A DNA stretch of 64,000 nt from Erwinia_E haradaeae_H (GTDB taxonomy: Bacteria > Pseudomonadota > Gammaproteobacteria > Enterobacterales > Enterobacteriaceae): the NCBI RefSeq assembly GCF_900698885.1, contig NZ_LR217705.1, positions 868,001 through 932,000 of the forward strand. The letters run 5' to 3'. Under the pieces are notes generated by a model. It saw nothing but the letters and a program-made list of their open reading frames with translations. It ran no database searches and was not told where the DNA came from. A program made the translations under genes and the position numbers. Shown here in pieces: positions 50,927 through 61,466 of this stretch; within the stretch, counting starts at the first letter, position 1, and every line of letters starts with the position of its first letter.

Positions 50927-51790
50927 TTATAATTTTAATTCCTCAAGCGTTAAAAAACCATAATATTTGAGAACAGGAAGTAACTGAAGTGCTTTCTGAT
51001 TTACACTCATGCATAACGCTATGTTATGAGTCTTTGGACCTATTGTGTGACATGTATTGCCCAACAAAAATTCTATACGGCGTGCTATAGCTGCACCTGA
51101 ATCAATTAACTGTGTCCCTTTAGGTAGTGCATTTTTTAGTTCTTCACGAATCAGAGGAAAATGAGTACACCCCAATACTACCGTATCAGGAGGCACAGAC
51201 ATAATTAACCATGGTCTTAATATGTGTTTAATAATTTTGTTAGATATTGTCTGACCACGAAGTTTATTTTCAGTTAACTCCACCAATTCATTAGAACCTA
51301 ACGTAGTGATTGAGCATGCTCCAGCAAAACGAGAAAGCAACTTATTCGTATACGAACGCCTAAGTGTTCCACGAGTTGCTAAAATTCCTAACACACCATT
51401 ACGCGTTAATCGAGCCGCTGGCTTAATTGCTGGAACCACTCCAACTATAGGGAACATAAAACGGGATCTAAGCGCTGGTAAACTAACAATACTCGCAGAA
51501 TTACAAGCAATTACTACTAAAGATAGCTGATAAAAACGACTAACTGCTGTAATAATAGATACTACGCGCTGAATGGTTTTTTTTTCTGATTTTTCACCAT
51601 AAGGGAATACAACATTATCAAAAACATAAAGATAATGTAAATTTGGAAAAATTTTATAAATCTCGTGATAAATAGATAATCCGCCTACACCAGAGTCAAA
51701 TATCACAACCTTAGAAGAGGTAATAGAAGGACTATCGATTAATGACGCCATGGTAGTATGCGATACATGCTCCATCATAGAATACTCCAT
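50927..51790 (-). CDS. murI: Glutamate racemase MurI
   Basis: MurI makes D-glutamate for peptidoglycan. The 287-residue product (E. coli 285) has D32SGVGGLS39 and the two catalytic cysteines, C96 (VVIACNSAS) and C208 (VLGCTHFPL), with H210. The VVPAIKPAARLT stretch near 118-129 is also typical. The first 25 residues form the variable N-terminal extension found in enteric MurI, which in E. coli senses UDP-MurNAc-Ala; here it is shorter in recognisable features. Start choice between M1, M5 and M6 is open. Its presence implies that the cell still builds a wall. Confidence 0.96.
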   Translation of the reverse strand: MEYSMMEHVSHTTMASLIDSPSITSSKVVIFDSGVGGLSIYHEIYKIFPNLHYLYVFDNVVFPYGEKSEKKTIQRVVSIITAVSRFYQLSLVVIACNSASIVSLPALRSRFMFPIVGVVPAIKPAARLTRNGVLGILATRGTLRRSYTNKLLSRFAGACSITTLGSNELVELTENKLRGQTISNKIIKHILRPWLIMSVPPDTVVLGCTHFPLIREELKNALPKGTQLIDSGAAIARRIEFLLGNTCHTIGPKTHNIALCMSVNQKALQLLPVLKYYGFLTLEELKL

Positions 51791-52626
51791 AGGATGCTAG
51801 CTATCAATTTATATTACCTAACTATTTGGGTCATTGTTTTTCTTTAAATCATTTTATTATTAAAGAGGTCTTTTGTTGATATGCGTCATCAATAAAACAT
51901 TTTTATAAATATCTAGTGTTTATGCATATACTGTTAATGCGTTTTTCTTTCAAAAAATAATCATATGAAGACATGCTAATACTAATAATATCATACTGAT
52001 TCAAAAAACTCAAAGAACACTAACTCTAATATTAATGCTAATTCTCTAATATATATCCGGTTATCACTTAAAAATCATCACACAAAAACACTTATCCTTT
52101 ATGAAAGGATACATCATAATTGTAATATTTTATAAAAAGTTACTCTTCTAAGAACATAGAGTAGTACATATTGTACATATAAAGACATAAATAATATTTA
52201 CGTCTACTAGACGAGTCTATGAAGACTCTCCTTATTTACTAAATACTAATAGATCAATATTATTGAGGCTTCTAACTAGAAAATTTTTATTAAAATTAGT
52301 AAAATAATAGCAGATTAGTAAAATAATCAAATAAAATTAATTTAATATAAAATCATAAAAACATTCTAAAATTAGCGCTATGTATGATATACAAAACTTT
52401 TAAAATTTTATTTTATTTAATTTTTATAAAAAATTTAAAATAAAATATATAAATAAAAATCAATATACTCTACTATTAGTAAATCTACTATTATTATATA
52501 CAATAATAGCATGTATTGTTTTGTTTACTCTGTTATAAGAAATATGTCTTATTTCCTGAAAACCCTGCAAAAACACTATAAAATCAATAAAAAAATTACA
52601 CAAATATTCTGGTTCATCAAGTATTA
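51791..52626. other. Gene-free stretch between murI and tRNA-Arg
   Basis: About 840 AT-rich bases. An open frame at 52511-52765 runs antisense through the tRNA pair and is not a gene. No other structure is recognised. Confidence 0.55.
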
Positions 52627-52703
52627 TGGTGCATCCAGGAGGATTCGAACCTCCGACCGCTCGGTTCGTAGCCGAGTACTCTATCCAACTGAGCTATGGA
52701 TGC
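52627..52703 (-). tRNA. tRNA-Arg (anticodon ACG)
   Basis: Minus-strand cloverleaf with acceptor GCATCCA/TGGATGC, anticodon loop CTACGAA (ACG, read as ICG after deamination), T-arm GGAGG-TTCGAAT-CCTCC and an encoded CCA (52627-52629). It follows tRNA-Ser by four bases on the same strand, matching the serV-argV order that lies after csrA in E. coli. Only one of the several E. coli argV-type copies remains. Confidence 0.97.
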
Positions 52704-52707
52704 ATTA

Positions 52708-52800
52708 TGGCGGTGAGACGGGGATTCGAACCCCGGACACAGATTTTCTCCGTATACTCCCTTAGCAGGGGAGCGCCTTCAACCTCTCGGCCATCTCACC
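52708..52800 (-). tRNA. tRNA-Ser (anticodon GCU)
   Basis: A class II tRNA of 93 nt with long variable arm, acceptor GGTGAGA/TCTCACC, anticodon loop CTGCTAA (GCU), discriminator G and an encoded CCA (52708-52710). It is first in the tRNA-Ser/tRNA-Arg unit. Confidence 0.97.
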
Positions 52801-53162
52801 AATAAAAATAACCTCAATTTATTCTCAAAGATTCTTACATCAATGGTTTTCTATTAAGATTTTGCAACTATTTTATATATTTTACTATTTACCTTTTTAA
52901 AGTCAAATCATTTCTCTCTCAGAAAGAGTCTATATATAGTCTGTTACTATTTATAATATCAAAGATCATCGCATAATTAAACGATATAGCATTTAAAATA
53001 CACTATATTCTATTCATTTTACCTTGCAAAAAACTCTGTGAAATATATTAGTTATAATAATATTATTTGAGGAAAATAATATTTAAGAATAAACTTCTAT
53101 TACACTATTCGCGCATATGTAAATGTTAGTTAATTAACTAAAAATATTTTTTCTAAAAAAAA
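52801..53162. other. Spacer between tRNA-Ser and proP
   Basis: About 360 AT-rich bases. A possible tRNA promoter on the minus strand is TTGATG (52838-52843) and TAAATT (52816-52821), spacing 16, each 4 of 6 to consensus. Nothing else is seen. Confidence 0.4.
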
Positions 53163-54608
53163 TTATTCATTAATTGATCTTTTTATTTTTTTTTCTATAT
53201 GATTATGGTTTTCTTTTATAATCGCTCTTGCTTCTATTATATCTGAAGCTACAGGATTGGCTCCATGTAACGGTAAATTGGCAGTTTCCTGCATCTTGAT
53301 ACCTGTTAAAACACCAATACTTCCTGCAATCATTAAATAATAAGCTGGCATATACAGGTTTTCAGTTTCCTCTACTAACCACGCAGCTATCGTTGGGGTT
53401 AAACTAGCAATAAAGACAGAAATATTAAACATAGTAGCCAATATGCTACATCGAATATGTGCTGGAAACATTGCCGGTAAACTGGATGCCATCACACCGG
53501 TAAAACTATTAAGAATAAGCGCCAATATAAGTAAACCTAAAAACATTAGCCCTGTTACATGAGCATTAATTAATAAAAAACAAGGAATTGAAAAAAATAG
53601 CAAAGCAAAACTACCTAAAATTACTAATGGGCGACAACCGAACTTATCACTCATTAAACCTATAGTAGGTTGTAAAAAAAGCATACTTATCATAATAACT
53701 ATTATAGCAATAATCCCATCATCCTCTGAAAAATTCAAATTCTTCGATAAATAGGTAGGCATATAAGCTAGCAACATATAATATGTAACATTAGTTGTTA
53801 TGACTAGGCCCATACAAACAAGCAAGCTTCTCCGATACTGAATAATTAGTTTTATATATGAATCTCTCTTTCTTGAAAAAATAACGCTATTATCACTAAT
53901 AATAGATTTCTTAAGGTTCCCTTGGAATGCAGGGCTTTCCTCTAACATATAACGCAAATATAACCCAATAGCACCAAACGGTAATGCCATGAAAAATAAA
54001 ATACGCCACCCCCAACTCAAAAAACACTCCGTACCAGTAACACAAGAAATAATAACAACTAAGATCGCTCCCAGTAAAAAACCAGCGATTGAGCCAAAAT
54101 CCAACCAACTACCGATTAATCCACGTTTACGATCTGGTGAATGTTCGGCTATAAAAATAGCAGAGCCGATATATTCCCCCCCTACCGAAAATCCTTGCAT
54201 TATTTTACATATCAAAAGTAACGTTGGAGACCAGATTCCTATAACAGCATAGGAGGGAATACAACTAATACATGCAGTACTTATTGACATCATCATAATA
54301 GTAATAGAAAGTATTTTTTTTCGACCATATTTATCCCCTAAAATCCCAAAAAAAATACCTCCTAATGGTCGAATTAAAAAAGGTAACGAAAATATTGCTA
54401 GAACAGTAATCCTTTGTGTTCTGATATCAATTCCTGAAAAAAAAACTTGCCCTAATTCGCCAGCCATAAACCCGTATACACTAAAATCAAACCACTCTAT
54501 CGCATTTCCTAGCACAGTCGCTATGATAGCCTTTCGTAATCTAACCTCATTAATAATCGTCACATCCTGCAACCCTAACAGGCTTGCATGTGTTTTTTTA
54601 AATGGCAT
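53163..54608 (-). CDS. proP: Osmoprotectant/proline:H+ symporter ProP, C-terminal coiled coil shortened
   Basis: ProP imports proline, glycine betaine and other zwitterions with protons when osmolality rises. The 481-residue MFS protein has about twelve helices. Shared segments are GNAIEWFDFSVYGF, FLIRPLGGIFFGILGDKYGRKK (motif A, in two blocks), QGFSVGGEY, SPDRKRGLIGSWLDFGSIAG and TNVTYYMLLAYMP. E. coli ProP has 500 residues and ends in an antiparallel coiled coil that sets the osmotic activation point; here the tail stops after HIEKKIKRSINE, losing about 20 residues and most of the heptads. Transport may persist with changed osmosensing. It stands alone. Start ATG at 54608. Confidence 0.95.
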   Translation of the reverse strand: MPFKKTHASLLGLQDVTIINEVRLRKAIIATVLGNAIEWFDFSVYGFMAGELGQVFFSGIDIRTQRITVLAIFSLPFLIRPLGGIFFGILGDKYGRKKILSITIMMMSISTACISCIPSYAVIGIWSPTLLLICKIMQGFSVGGEYIGSAIFIAEHSPDRKRGLIGSWLDFGSIAGFLLGAILVVIISCVTGTECFLSWGWRILFFMALPFGAIGLYLRYMLEESPAFQGNLKKSIISDNSVIFSRKRDSYIKLIIQYRRSLLVCMGLVITTNVTYYMLLAYMPTYLSKNLNFSEDDGIIAIIVIMISMLFLQPTIGLMSDKFGCRPLVILGSFALLFFSIPCFLLINAHVTGLMFLGLLILALILNSFTGVMASSLPAMFPAHIRCSILATMFNISVFIASLTPTIAAWLVEETENLYMPAYYLMIAGSIGVLTGIKMQETANLPLHGANPVASDIIEARAIIKENHNHIEKKIKRSINE

Positions 54609-56186
54609 ATACAGTATCCTAATGCAATTTATTGACTCATTACAATCTAAGCTAGATTATTTTATTTTCTGTAATCCATAGTAATCTTTTATTTTTACTA
54701 AATTTTCTCACTTATCATAACTAGTATCTTGCTATATGCGGATAATTGCATAATCTTACTGAAGACGTAATACAAAAATCACTCTTCAGCGTATATTTAT
54801 ATTCTTTTATTTATAGAGACTAAATTTTCTCAAATAATAATGACACAGCTTTGATATAAACTATCATCATGAAATCTGATGAATGTAAAATAAGCTGGAT
54901 AGCATAGACTTGATAAAACAAAATCGCTTTACTCTTTAATACGCAAAAAATATAATCCTTACCTAAGTCGTATATCTATATCATTATTTTACATATAATA
55001 ATTAATTATACTTTACTAAACTTTTACATAAGCTAATCTGTAGTCTATTTTATATCTTAAAAAGATTTTTTGTTGAGATATCCTACTGGATTATATCCTG
55101 TTTACTTTCATTCAAGAAATATGCTGACGTTATATCCTAGTATGCAATTTTGTCTGATACTATAACGAAATTCAAATTAAAATATCAATAAACCGATAAC
55201 ACTCTAAAATAATTGTTTATATAAATATACTTAGAGCATAGCTCATTCATTTTATCTCAAAAATCTAGTAAGCGACTATTACCAGAATACCAAAAATAAG
55301 CATCATACCGATAATTCAACTAAACCTTAATTATATTATCTTTCAATAAATCTCTAAGTATCAAGAAAAGTTCTCTCTATCTAAACAGTATAAACTATTG
55401 CAGAAAACCACATTACTTTACACCAAGCTGTTGTTTATGATGTACACTTTAGACACATTCTTTTCTTTAACTATATAAATACAGCATCTTAAGAGACTAC
55501 TTAAAAATAAAAACTATTAAACTGACACAGAACTAAGGTTTATAAATAACAAATTGTTCTAAGATCTATTTAAAACAATACTGTCAAATATGAAAAATAT
55601 AAAATTTATATAAGCCTATTAGTAACATGGATGGTTCTAATACAACATTTTTAAAATACTGTCTAACTTATTTAGCATAATTAATAATAATAGGAACAAG
55701 ACACAACAAACTAATAAAATAATAATCTATGCTATTACTAGATAAACCTATATTTGTTATCCTTATATCATGGAGTAAGATTAAATATGTTAAGTACTCG
55801 TTACTTTCATAAAGCATATTAAGCTGTTATACTAATGCTATACTACTACTATAGTATTAGTATACTAATACTATACTAGTGTTATGCTGGTATTTAATAA
55901 ATGTAAATTGTCAGTCGACATATCAAGCACAATCAAGCACATATAAATGATCTAAAGTACCTAACTAATTCTGATATTATATATGCTTTTATTATATCAA
56001 TAATATTGATATTGAATTAATAAGAAAATAATCTTATTTATGCTTAATTCTTTTCGTAGAGATAATCTCGATAATCTCATTATTATTATGATAATATGTT
56101 ATATCGTTCTACGTACATGTTCCAATTAACTGCATAGTTGAGCATTATTACTTATCAGTTCTTTAAAACTTAGATGAGGTGTTCTA
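54609..56186. other. Gene-free AT-rich stretch between proP and rpmE
   Basis: About 1.58 kb. Around 55830-55885 there are overlapping repeats of TATACTAATAC-like units that can fold on themselves. priA, which is divergent from rpmE in E. coli, is not recognisable. Confidence 0.55.
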
Positions 56187-56402
56187 GTGAAAAAAAATAT
56201 TCACCCAAACTATGCTCATATTACCGCTAAATGTTCTTGTGGTAATAAGATCCAAACTCGTTCCACTATCTGTCAAGATATGCTTTTAGATGTATGTAAT
56301 AAATGTCACCCATTTTACACCGGTAAGCAACGTGATGTGGCTAGCGGAGGCCGCGTAGATCGCTTTAATAAGCGTTTCGGACTTCCAAATAACAGCCAAT
56401 AA
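56187..56402 (+). CDS. rpmE: 50S ribosomal protein L31
   Basis: L31 joins the two ribosomal subunits at the B1b bridge and stores zinc. The 71-residue product (E. coli 70) keeps the four zinc cysteines C16, C18, C37 and C40 and the C-terminal KQRDVASGGRVDRFNKRFGLP. The start is GTG at 56187, with GAGGTG upstream (ATGAGGTGTTCTAGTG). It is the zinc-binding L31 form; a second zinc-free paralogue, if any, is not in this window. It stands alone. Confidence 0.97.
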   Translation: MKKNIHPNYAHITAKCSCGNKIQTRSTICQDMLLDVCNKCHPFYTGKQRDVASGGRVDRFNKRFGLPNNSQ

Positions 56403-57140
56403 CGTCATATAGTAATAATATCTATATTGAAAGAGAGCATAGAAGATAAACAAAACCTACTGCCTAATATATTATCACATTTTTATACTTAGCTTGAGAT
56501 TCACAAACACATAGAAGTCTGTATTATATTATATAATAGTAAATTCGCACTATTTAGTAATATTAGTGCGATATCTTTCGATCTAATTTTGATGGATTGT
56601 ATCGATATAATATAAAATATATAATAATACGTTTTAGAAATACGGATACTACAAAACCTACCAATAATCTCGTTAAAAGCCTAAAATTTACTACATCTAA
56701 ATAACATTACTTATAACGAGTTTTTCTTTTAGATTTAATTAAGCTTAGTCTGCGTTCATTAGATATACCCACATAAAAACACATGATTAATTAATTTCCT
56801 CTCAATTGCAATATAAAGTGTAAATCATGTTTATATTCTTAGATTGTATAGGGTATCAAATACTGAGCATGCTACTACGCGAAAAATCTATTAACTCAGG
56901 TGAAAGTGTTTTCTTCATGGAAAAATAAAATAGCCACTCTATTTTTAATTATTGCCTTCGTCATGCTTGTCACTAAATTTCCTTATATATTTGATCATGC
57001 TCTCATAACAATAAAAATTACTTCTAATATACTAATACAGAACTATTCAATCAGATTAGCAAATATATTATGCAATTAAATAGTATTTATATTATTTAAA
57101 ATAGGTCAATCTCTTCTTGTCTATATACAAGGAAAATAAA
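56403..57140. other. Spacer between rpmE and rmuC
   Basis: About 740 bases. It contains the 59-codon frame at 56900-57079 described separately; the rest is AT-rich without features. udp, which precedes rmuC in E. coli, is absent. Confidence 0.5.
56900..57079 (+). CDS. Possible small membrane protein or gene remnant (59 codons)
   Basis: A GTG-started frame of 59 residues ending at TAA 57077-57079. The N-terminus is short and basic (MKVFSSWKNKIA), followed by a hydrophobic stretch (TLFLIIAFVMLV) that could span the membrane or act as a signal. The ribosome-binding site is poor (CTCAGG directly before the GTG). I do not recognise the family. It could be a true small protein, the eroded end of a longer gene, or chance in AT-rich DNA. 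It lies 61 bases before the rmuC start on the same strand. Confidence 0.25.
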   Translation: MKVFSSWKNKIATLFLIIAFVMLVTKFPYIFDHALITIKITSNILIQNYSIRLANILCN

Positions 57141-58622
57141 GTGAAAAATATAATGACATATTGTATGATTTTCTTCGTTATGGTTAGCATGCTAACAAGT
57201 GTTTTTGTAATAATATTTTATTATCTGAATATAAAAAAAAATAAGCAATCTAAAAAACAAAAAATTATTCAAGCGGAAAAATTAATTCAAAATAAAATTG
57301 AAGGCTTACAGAAACAATTAGAAAGTTTATACTCTATCAATCAAGAACATGAACAAACCAATAAAAAATTGAATACCGCTATAATCATTGCTGAAAAACA
57401 ACTACAAGACCAAAGCTCTTGGCGTAGAAAAACTGAGCAATTAATGCACGATAACCAAATACAAATAAATATTAACAATACTCAAAAAATAGAATTACGT
57501 GAAATGACAATTCGCCTTGAAGAGGCAAGAATGGCTGCCATAAAACAACAACAACTAATAATTAATAACGAGGAATATCTTAATACTAAATTTGAAAATC
57601 TAGCTAACCGAATATTCGAAAATAGCGGACGTCGTATTGATGAAAAAAATCGCCAAAGCTTACAAAGCTTAACAGCACCCCTTCGTGAACAGCTTGAAAG
57701 ATTTCATCATCAAGTTCAAGAAAGCCTGGAAAAAGAAGCTCGCGAGCGCTACACTCTATCACATGAAATCCGTCATCTTCAAAAGCTCAATGAGAAAATG
57801 ACCCAAGAAACCTCCAAACTAACACAAACATTAAAAGGTGATAATAAAACTCAAGGTAATTGGGGAGAAATAGTGCTTAATCGTATTTTAGAAACCGCCG
57901 GTCTCCGAGAAGGGCATGAGTATCACTCGCAAATGCATGTCCCACTAGAAAACAATGGGTATGTTCAACCAGATATTATCATACGATTACCACAAGGTAA
58001 GGATGTAATTATTGATTCAAAAATGACACTAGTAGCATATGAGCGTTACTTTAACGCTGTTAACGATATACAAAGAGAAACTGCTCTTAAAGAGCATATT
58101 GCCGCCATTCGCGGACATTTACGAGAATTAAATAAAAAAGATTACCAAAAATTACCTAGCTTACGATCTTTAGATTACATTTTAATGTTTATTCCGATAG
58201 AGCCAGCATTTCTTCTTGCGTTAAATAAACAACCCGAACTGATTAATGAAGCTTTTAAGAAAAATATTATGTTAGTCAGCCCAAGTACTCTACTAGTAGC
58301 ATTGCGTACTATTAACAATCTCTGGCATTTTGAAAATCAAACTCGCTATGCACAACGCATTGCTTATCGCGCCACTCAATTATATGATAAGATGCGATTA
58401 TTTATAGACGATATGATGCATATTGGATTTAGCCTGCATAAAGCTGAAAATAGCTATCAGCAAGCAATGAAGAAGCTATCAGAAGGACGAGGTAATTTAA
58501 TTTCCCAAGCGGAAAGTTTTCGTAAAATGGGTGTGCAAATAACAAGACCAATCAATCCAGATCTAGCAAAAAAAGCTATACCCGAAGATTCTGTAACAGA
58601 CGAGATTTTTGAGGACCAATAA
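57141..58622 (+). CDS. rmuC: RmuC, nuclease-fold protein limiting DNA inversion
   Basis: RmuC was found in E. coli as a suppressor of short-inverted-repeat recombination and has a predicted endonuclease-like core. The 493-residue product starts at GTG 57141, with AAGGA seven bases before; the frame is open 8 codons further to a TTG. It has one N-terminal membrane helix, a coiled-coil region (about 30-210), and the RmuC domain with GDNKTQGNWGEIVL, QPDIIIRLPQGKDVIIDSKMT (two blocks) and RSLDYILMFIPIEPAFLLAL. A run of nine A (57233-57241) near the start is a slippage risk. Retention in a genome rich in inverted repeats and without recA at its usual place is of interest. Confidence 0.94.
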   Translation: MKNIMTYCMIFFVMVSMLTSVFVIIFYYLNIKKNKQSKKQKIIQAEKLIQNKIEGLQKQLESLYSINQEHEQTNKKLNTAIIIAEKQLQDQSSWRRKTEQLMHDNQIQININNTQKIELREMTIRLEEARMAAIKQQQLIINNEEYLNTKFENLANRIFENSGRRIDEKNRQSLQSLTAPLREQLERFHHQVQESLEKEARERYTLSHEIRHLQKLNEKMTQETSKLTQTLKGDNKTQGNWGEIVLNRILETAGLREGHEYHSQMHVPLENNGYVQPDIIIRLPQGKDVIIDSKMTLVAYERYFNAVNDIQRETALKEHIAAIRGHLRELNKKDYQKLPSLRSLDYILMFIPIEPAFLLALNKQPELINEAFKKNIMLVSPSTLLVALRTINNLWHFENQTRYAQRIAYRATQLYDKMRLFIDDMMHIGFSLHKAENSYQQAMKKLSEGRGNLISQAESFRKMGVQITRPINPDLAKKAIPEDSVTDEIFEDQ

Positions 58623-60075
58623 AGCTGTGAGTATCATTCATTGTTTTTAAATGCATTACATTAATAATCATTAAAATGCTTCTTTCTATATTTTATTGAT
58701 CCTTATGAATACTAATGCATCACTAAAGTATCTTTTATCTTAAATATCTAACAAATAATATATTATTATGCAATAATATAACAATATAAATATTGCTTTA
58801 CGCGATACAATATAAGAATATACCATCATTTTCCTATATCGGGTTTTTGAAACATCTATTATAGAGATATCTCACTCTAGAAGTTTTTCAAAATTACTAT
58901 GAGGTATTTTCTATAGATTTAGTATATTTTATAGATATGCCTGCTTCCTCTGATAATGCTTCAGGATATGAATATTATAATCAGTGATATTACTTCTAAC
59001 ACTCTATCAATATACTTTAAGTAATACTCAACAGAATACTATATATTTAGAATACTATATATTTATTTAGCAGACTTATCTAGTTATCAAAACCTACCGT
59101 TTATACTGCTTTATAGTAAAAATAGATCTTAATATTAACTTACGCGCAATTAATTTATAATATAAAAGAACCGTACCTATTGTATCTAAATCTATGATGA
59201 AATCTGTTATGTTCTCCTAAAATGCAAAGCGTTATATAATGTTATTATATATCAGAAACAATAAATATATGAACTGATTCTAATCATAATATCCTGATTA
59301 GCTCATATTTTACTCAATAACTAGGAAATAATGGTCTCCTAAACACACTATAACATATAGAAATTTATTCTATAAATAGATATTCATTCTAGTAATTCTA
59401 GTAATTGCATATAGATACATTATAAAATCACAAAAATAATCAAAATTTATTAAAAAATCTCATCATTATACTAGGAATCTCCTATATGCGTTATTAACCT
59501 TACAACGGGCAATAAACCAGTATGTAGTTTTAGATGCAACTACATTGTCGCAATCCTCAGGGTATCCCATAAATATAACTCTTACATATCTAATATGATC
59601 CATTCTGATACGATATTTTATGTAAAAATAATTTTTTAACTAAAATAATAAACACATTTTCGCAAAAACTATGCGAATTATTCTTACACCAAACTAAAAA
59701 TTTAATTAATCGCGTTACAATACACATTCTATATTTCTAGCACTATAGAAACTGCAATACCGAATACAAAATAGATATAAGTAATATTGAAGATATATGA
59801 TTTAAGGAATATGCAATATCTCTAAACATAAACTAGAGAATTTTAGATAATTTATTTTATTATAAATAAAATATACCTCGACAAAATTTAAGCTCTAGAT
59901 GTAAATAACCAGAATAGTTTTACCTAATTTTCCAGAAAGCTCATTACTGAACCTAACGTGTAATTACTAAAGTTACATTATATATCTTAATTACATATTA
60001 GATAAATACGAATATAATCAGTTAATTACGTATTCTGGTTTATCTTTAGATGTATAAAATATAAAATAATTAGAG
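58623..60075. other. Gene-free stretch between rmuC and ubiE
   Basis: About 1.45 kb. In E. coli these genes are near neighbours, so the space probably reflects decay or expansion. No gene is recognised. Confidence 0.5.
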
Positions 60076-60087
60076 ATGGTTCAACAA

Positions 60088-60843
60088 ATGTTAAATAAAT
60101 CAAAGAATACTACTCATTTTGGATATAAAACAGTTTATAAAGAAGAAAAAACTACTCTAGTTGGTCATGTTTTTCATTCTGTAGCAGCCAAATATGATCT
60201 CATGAATGATATAATGTCATTAGGCACTCACAGAATTTGGAAGCGTTTGACTATTCAGCATAGCGGTGTCAAGCCAGGTCATTATGTATTAGACTTAGCA
60301 GGCGGTACTGGTGACTTAACAGCACATTTTTCACATTTAGTAGGTGAGAATGGGTTAGTTGTTTTAGCTGATATTAATAATTCAATGTTACAAGAAGGCC
60401 GCAAGAAATTACGGAACAAAGGAATTCTTAGGAACGTGCGATATGTACAAGCAAATGCAGAAAACTTACCATTTCCGGATACAGTATTCGATTGTATAAC
60501 TATTGCATTTGGCTTACGTAATATTACTGAAAGTAATCAAGCGCTTGCTTCTATGTTTCGAGTGCTGAAAAGAGGAGGGCGTCTCCTAATTTTAGAATTC
60601 TCTAAACTAGAGTCCGCCTTATTAAATAAAATTTATAACATTTACTCTTTTCAGGTCCTACCGTTCCTCGGAAAACTCATAGCACAAGATCCGCATAGTT
60701 ATCGTTACCTGGCAGAATCTATTCATGTTCATCCTGATCAAGAAACTCTCAAAAGAATCATGATAGACGTTGGATTTTATGAAACTAGCTATATAAATCT
60801 TACAGGTGGCATTGTTGCATTACACCGAGGATTTAAATTTTAA
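60088..60843 (+). CDS. ubiE: Ubiquinone/menaquinone C-methyltransferase UbiE
   Basis: UbiE performs the SAM-dependent C-methylation in ubiquinone (and menaquinone) synthesis. I start at the ATG at 60088, which aligns with E. coli (MxxKSxxTTHFG) and gives 251 residues, equal to E. coli; an in-frame ATG 12 bases earlier is possible. SAM-binding elements are V-LDLAGGTGDLT (about 66-77) and VVLADINNSML; ANAENLPFPDTVFD and AFGLRNI form the substrate region. The C-terminus GGIVALHRGFKF is typical. It leads the ubiE-ubiJ-ubiB group, whose quinone product feeds the cyo oxidase encoded at the start of the window. Confidence 0.96.
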   Translation: MLNKSKNTTHFGYKTVYKEEKTTLVGHVFHSVAAKYDLMNDIMSLGTHRIWKRLTIQHSGVKPGHYVLDLAGGTGDLTAHFSHLVGENGLVVLADINNSMLQEGRKKLRNKGILRNVRYVQANAENLPFPDTVFDCITIAFGLRNITESNQALASMFRVLKRGGRLLILEFSKLESALLNKIYNIYSFQVLPFLGKLIAQDPHSYRYLAESIHVHPDQETLKRIMIDVGFYETSYINLTGGIVALHRGFKF

Positions 60844-60872
60844 TAAGAATATATATAATCTTTCTCACGGTC

Positions 60873-61466
60873 ATGATGACAATATTAGAAAAGATCATTA
60901 ATGCCATTGTTTATCGCGAGCAGACCATAGAATCTACACAGAAAAACCTCTGTGGTCACAGCTTGTTATTGATAATAAATGAAATAAATTTATCAATGGT
61001 ATTCATTTTTGGCAAAAATCAAGCAAAAATATTTAATCACTACAGGGGTGTCGCAGACTGTACGCTGACTACTACCTTAACTACATTACTAAAACTATAT
61101 AATTATCAAGAATTCATTAAACTACTGCAGGACGAAAAACTAAGGGTAACAGGTGATCTGAAGATTATAGAAGTATTCTTAATGACACTAGCATTAGATG
61201 ATATGGAATTTGATCTAGGAGAATATCTTTCCCCATGGGTTGGAGATATTATCGCAGAGAGCATTGGTCAATTTTTTTATAATCGTTATAAACTAATGAA
61301 TTATGCAATGCAACGCAAAAAAGAATGTTTATCACAAACTATCATTGAGGAGTGGCGTTTATCACCAGGATCTATTGAAATGTCCTGGTTTATTAAAGAG
61401 GTAGAAGAATGTCTAAATATTTTAGATATTTTCGACAATCGCATTCACCTTTTGGAGATATCATGA
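60873..61466 (+). CDS. ubiJ: Ubiquinone biosynthesis accessory factor UbiJ
   Basis: UbiJ is an SCP2-domain lipid-binding protein that, with UbiK, supports the soluble ubiquinone synthesis complex. The 197-residue product (E. coli 201) is the most divergent of the three ubi proteins. It keeps the SCP2 core (ADCTLTTTLTTLLKL, LRVTGDLKIIEVFL), the FDLGEYLSPWVGDI segment and EEWRLSPGSIEMSWF. It starts 29 bases after ubiE, and its stop overlaps the ubiB start (ATGA). Two adjacent ATGs (60873, 60876) could serve. Context makes the assignment firm. Confidence 0.93.
   Translation: MMTILEKIINAIVYREQTIESTQKNLCGHSLLLIINEINLSMVFIFGKNQAKIFNHYRGVADCTLTTTLTTLLKLYNYQEFIKLLQDEKLRVTGDLKIIEVFLMTLALDDMEFDLGEYLSPWVGDIIAESIGQFFYNRYKLMNYAMQRKKECLSQTIIEEWRLSPGSIEMSWFIKEVEECLNILDIFDNRIHLLEIS

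Noticed and set aside
52511..52765. Frame with an apparent GASRRIRTSDRSVRS-type protein
   Set aside because: It is the antisense translation of the tRNA-Arg and tRNA-Ser genes, a well-known annotation artefact.
55830..55885. Overlapping TATACTAATAC-like repeats resembling a repeat array
   Set aside because: Units are irregular and unspaced, so this is not a CRISPR or iteron array; it is best explained as AT-rich slippage sequence.
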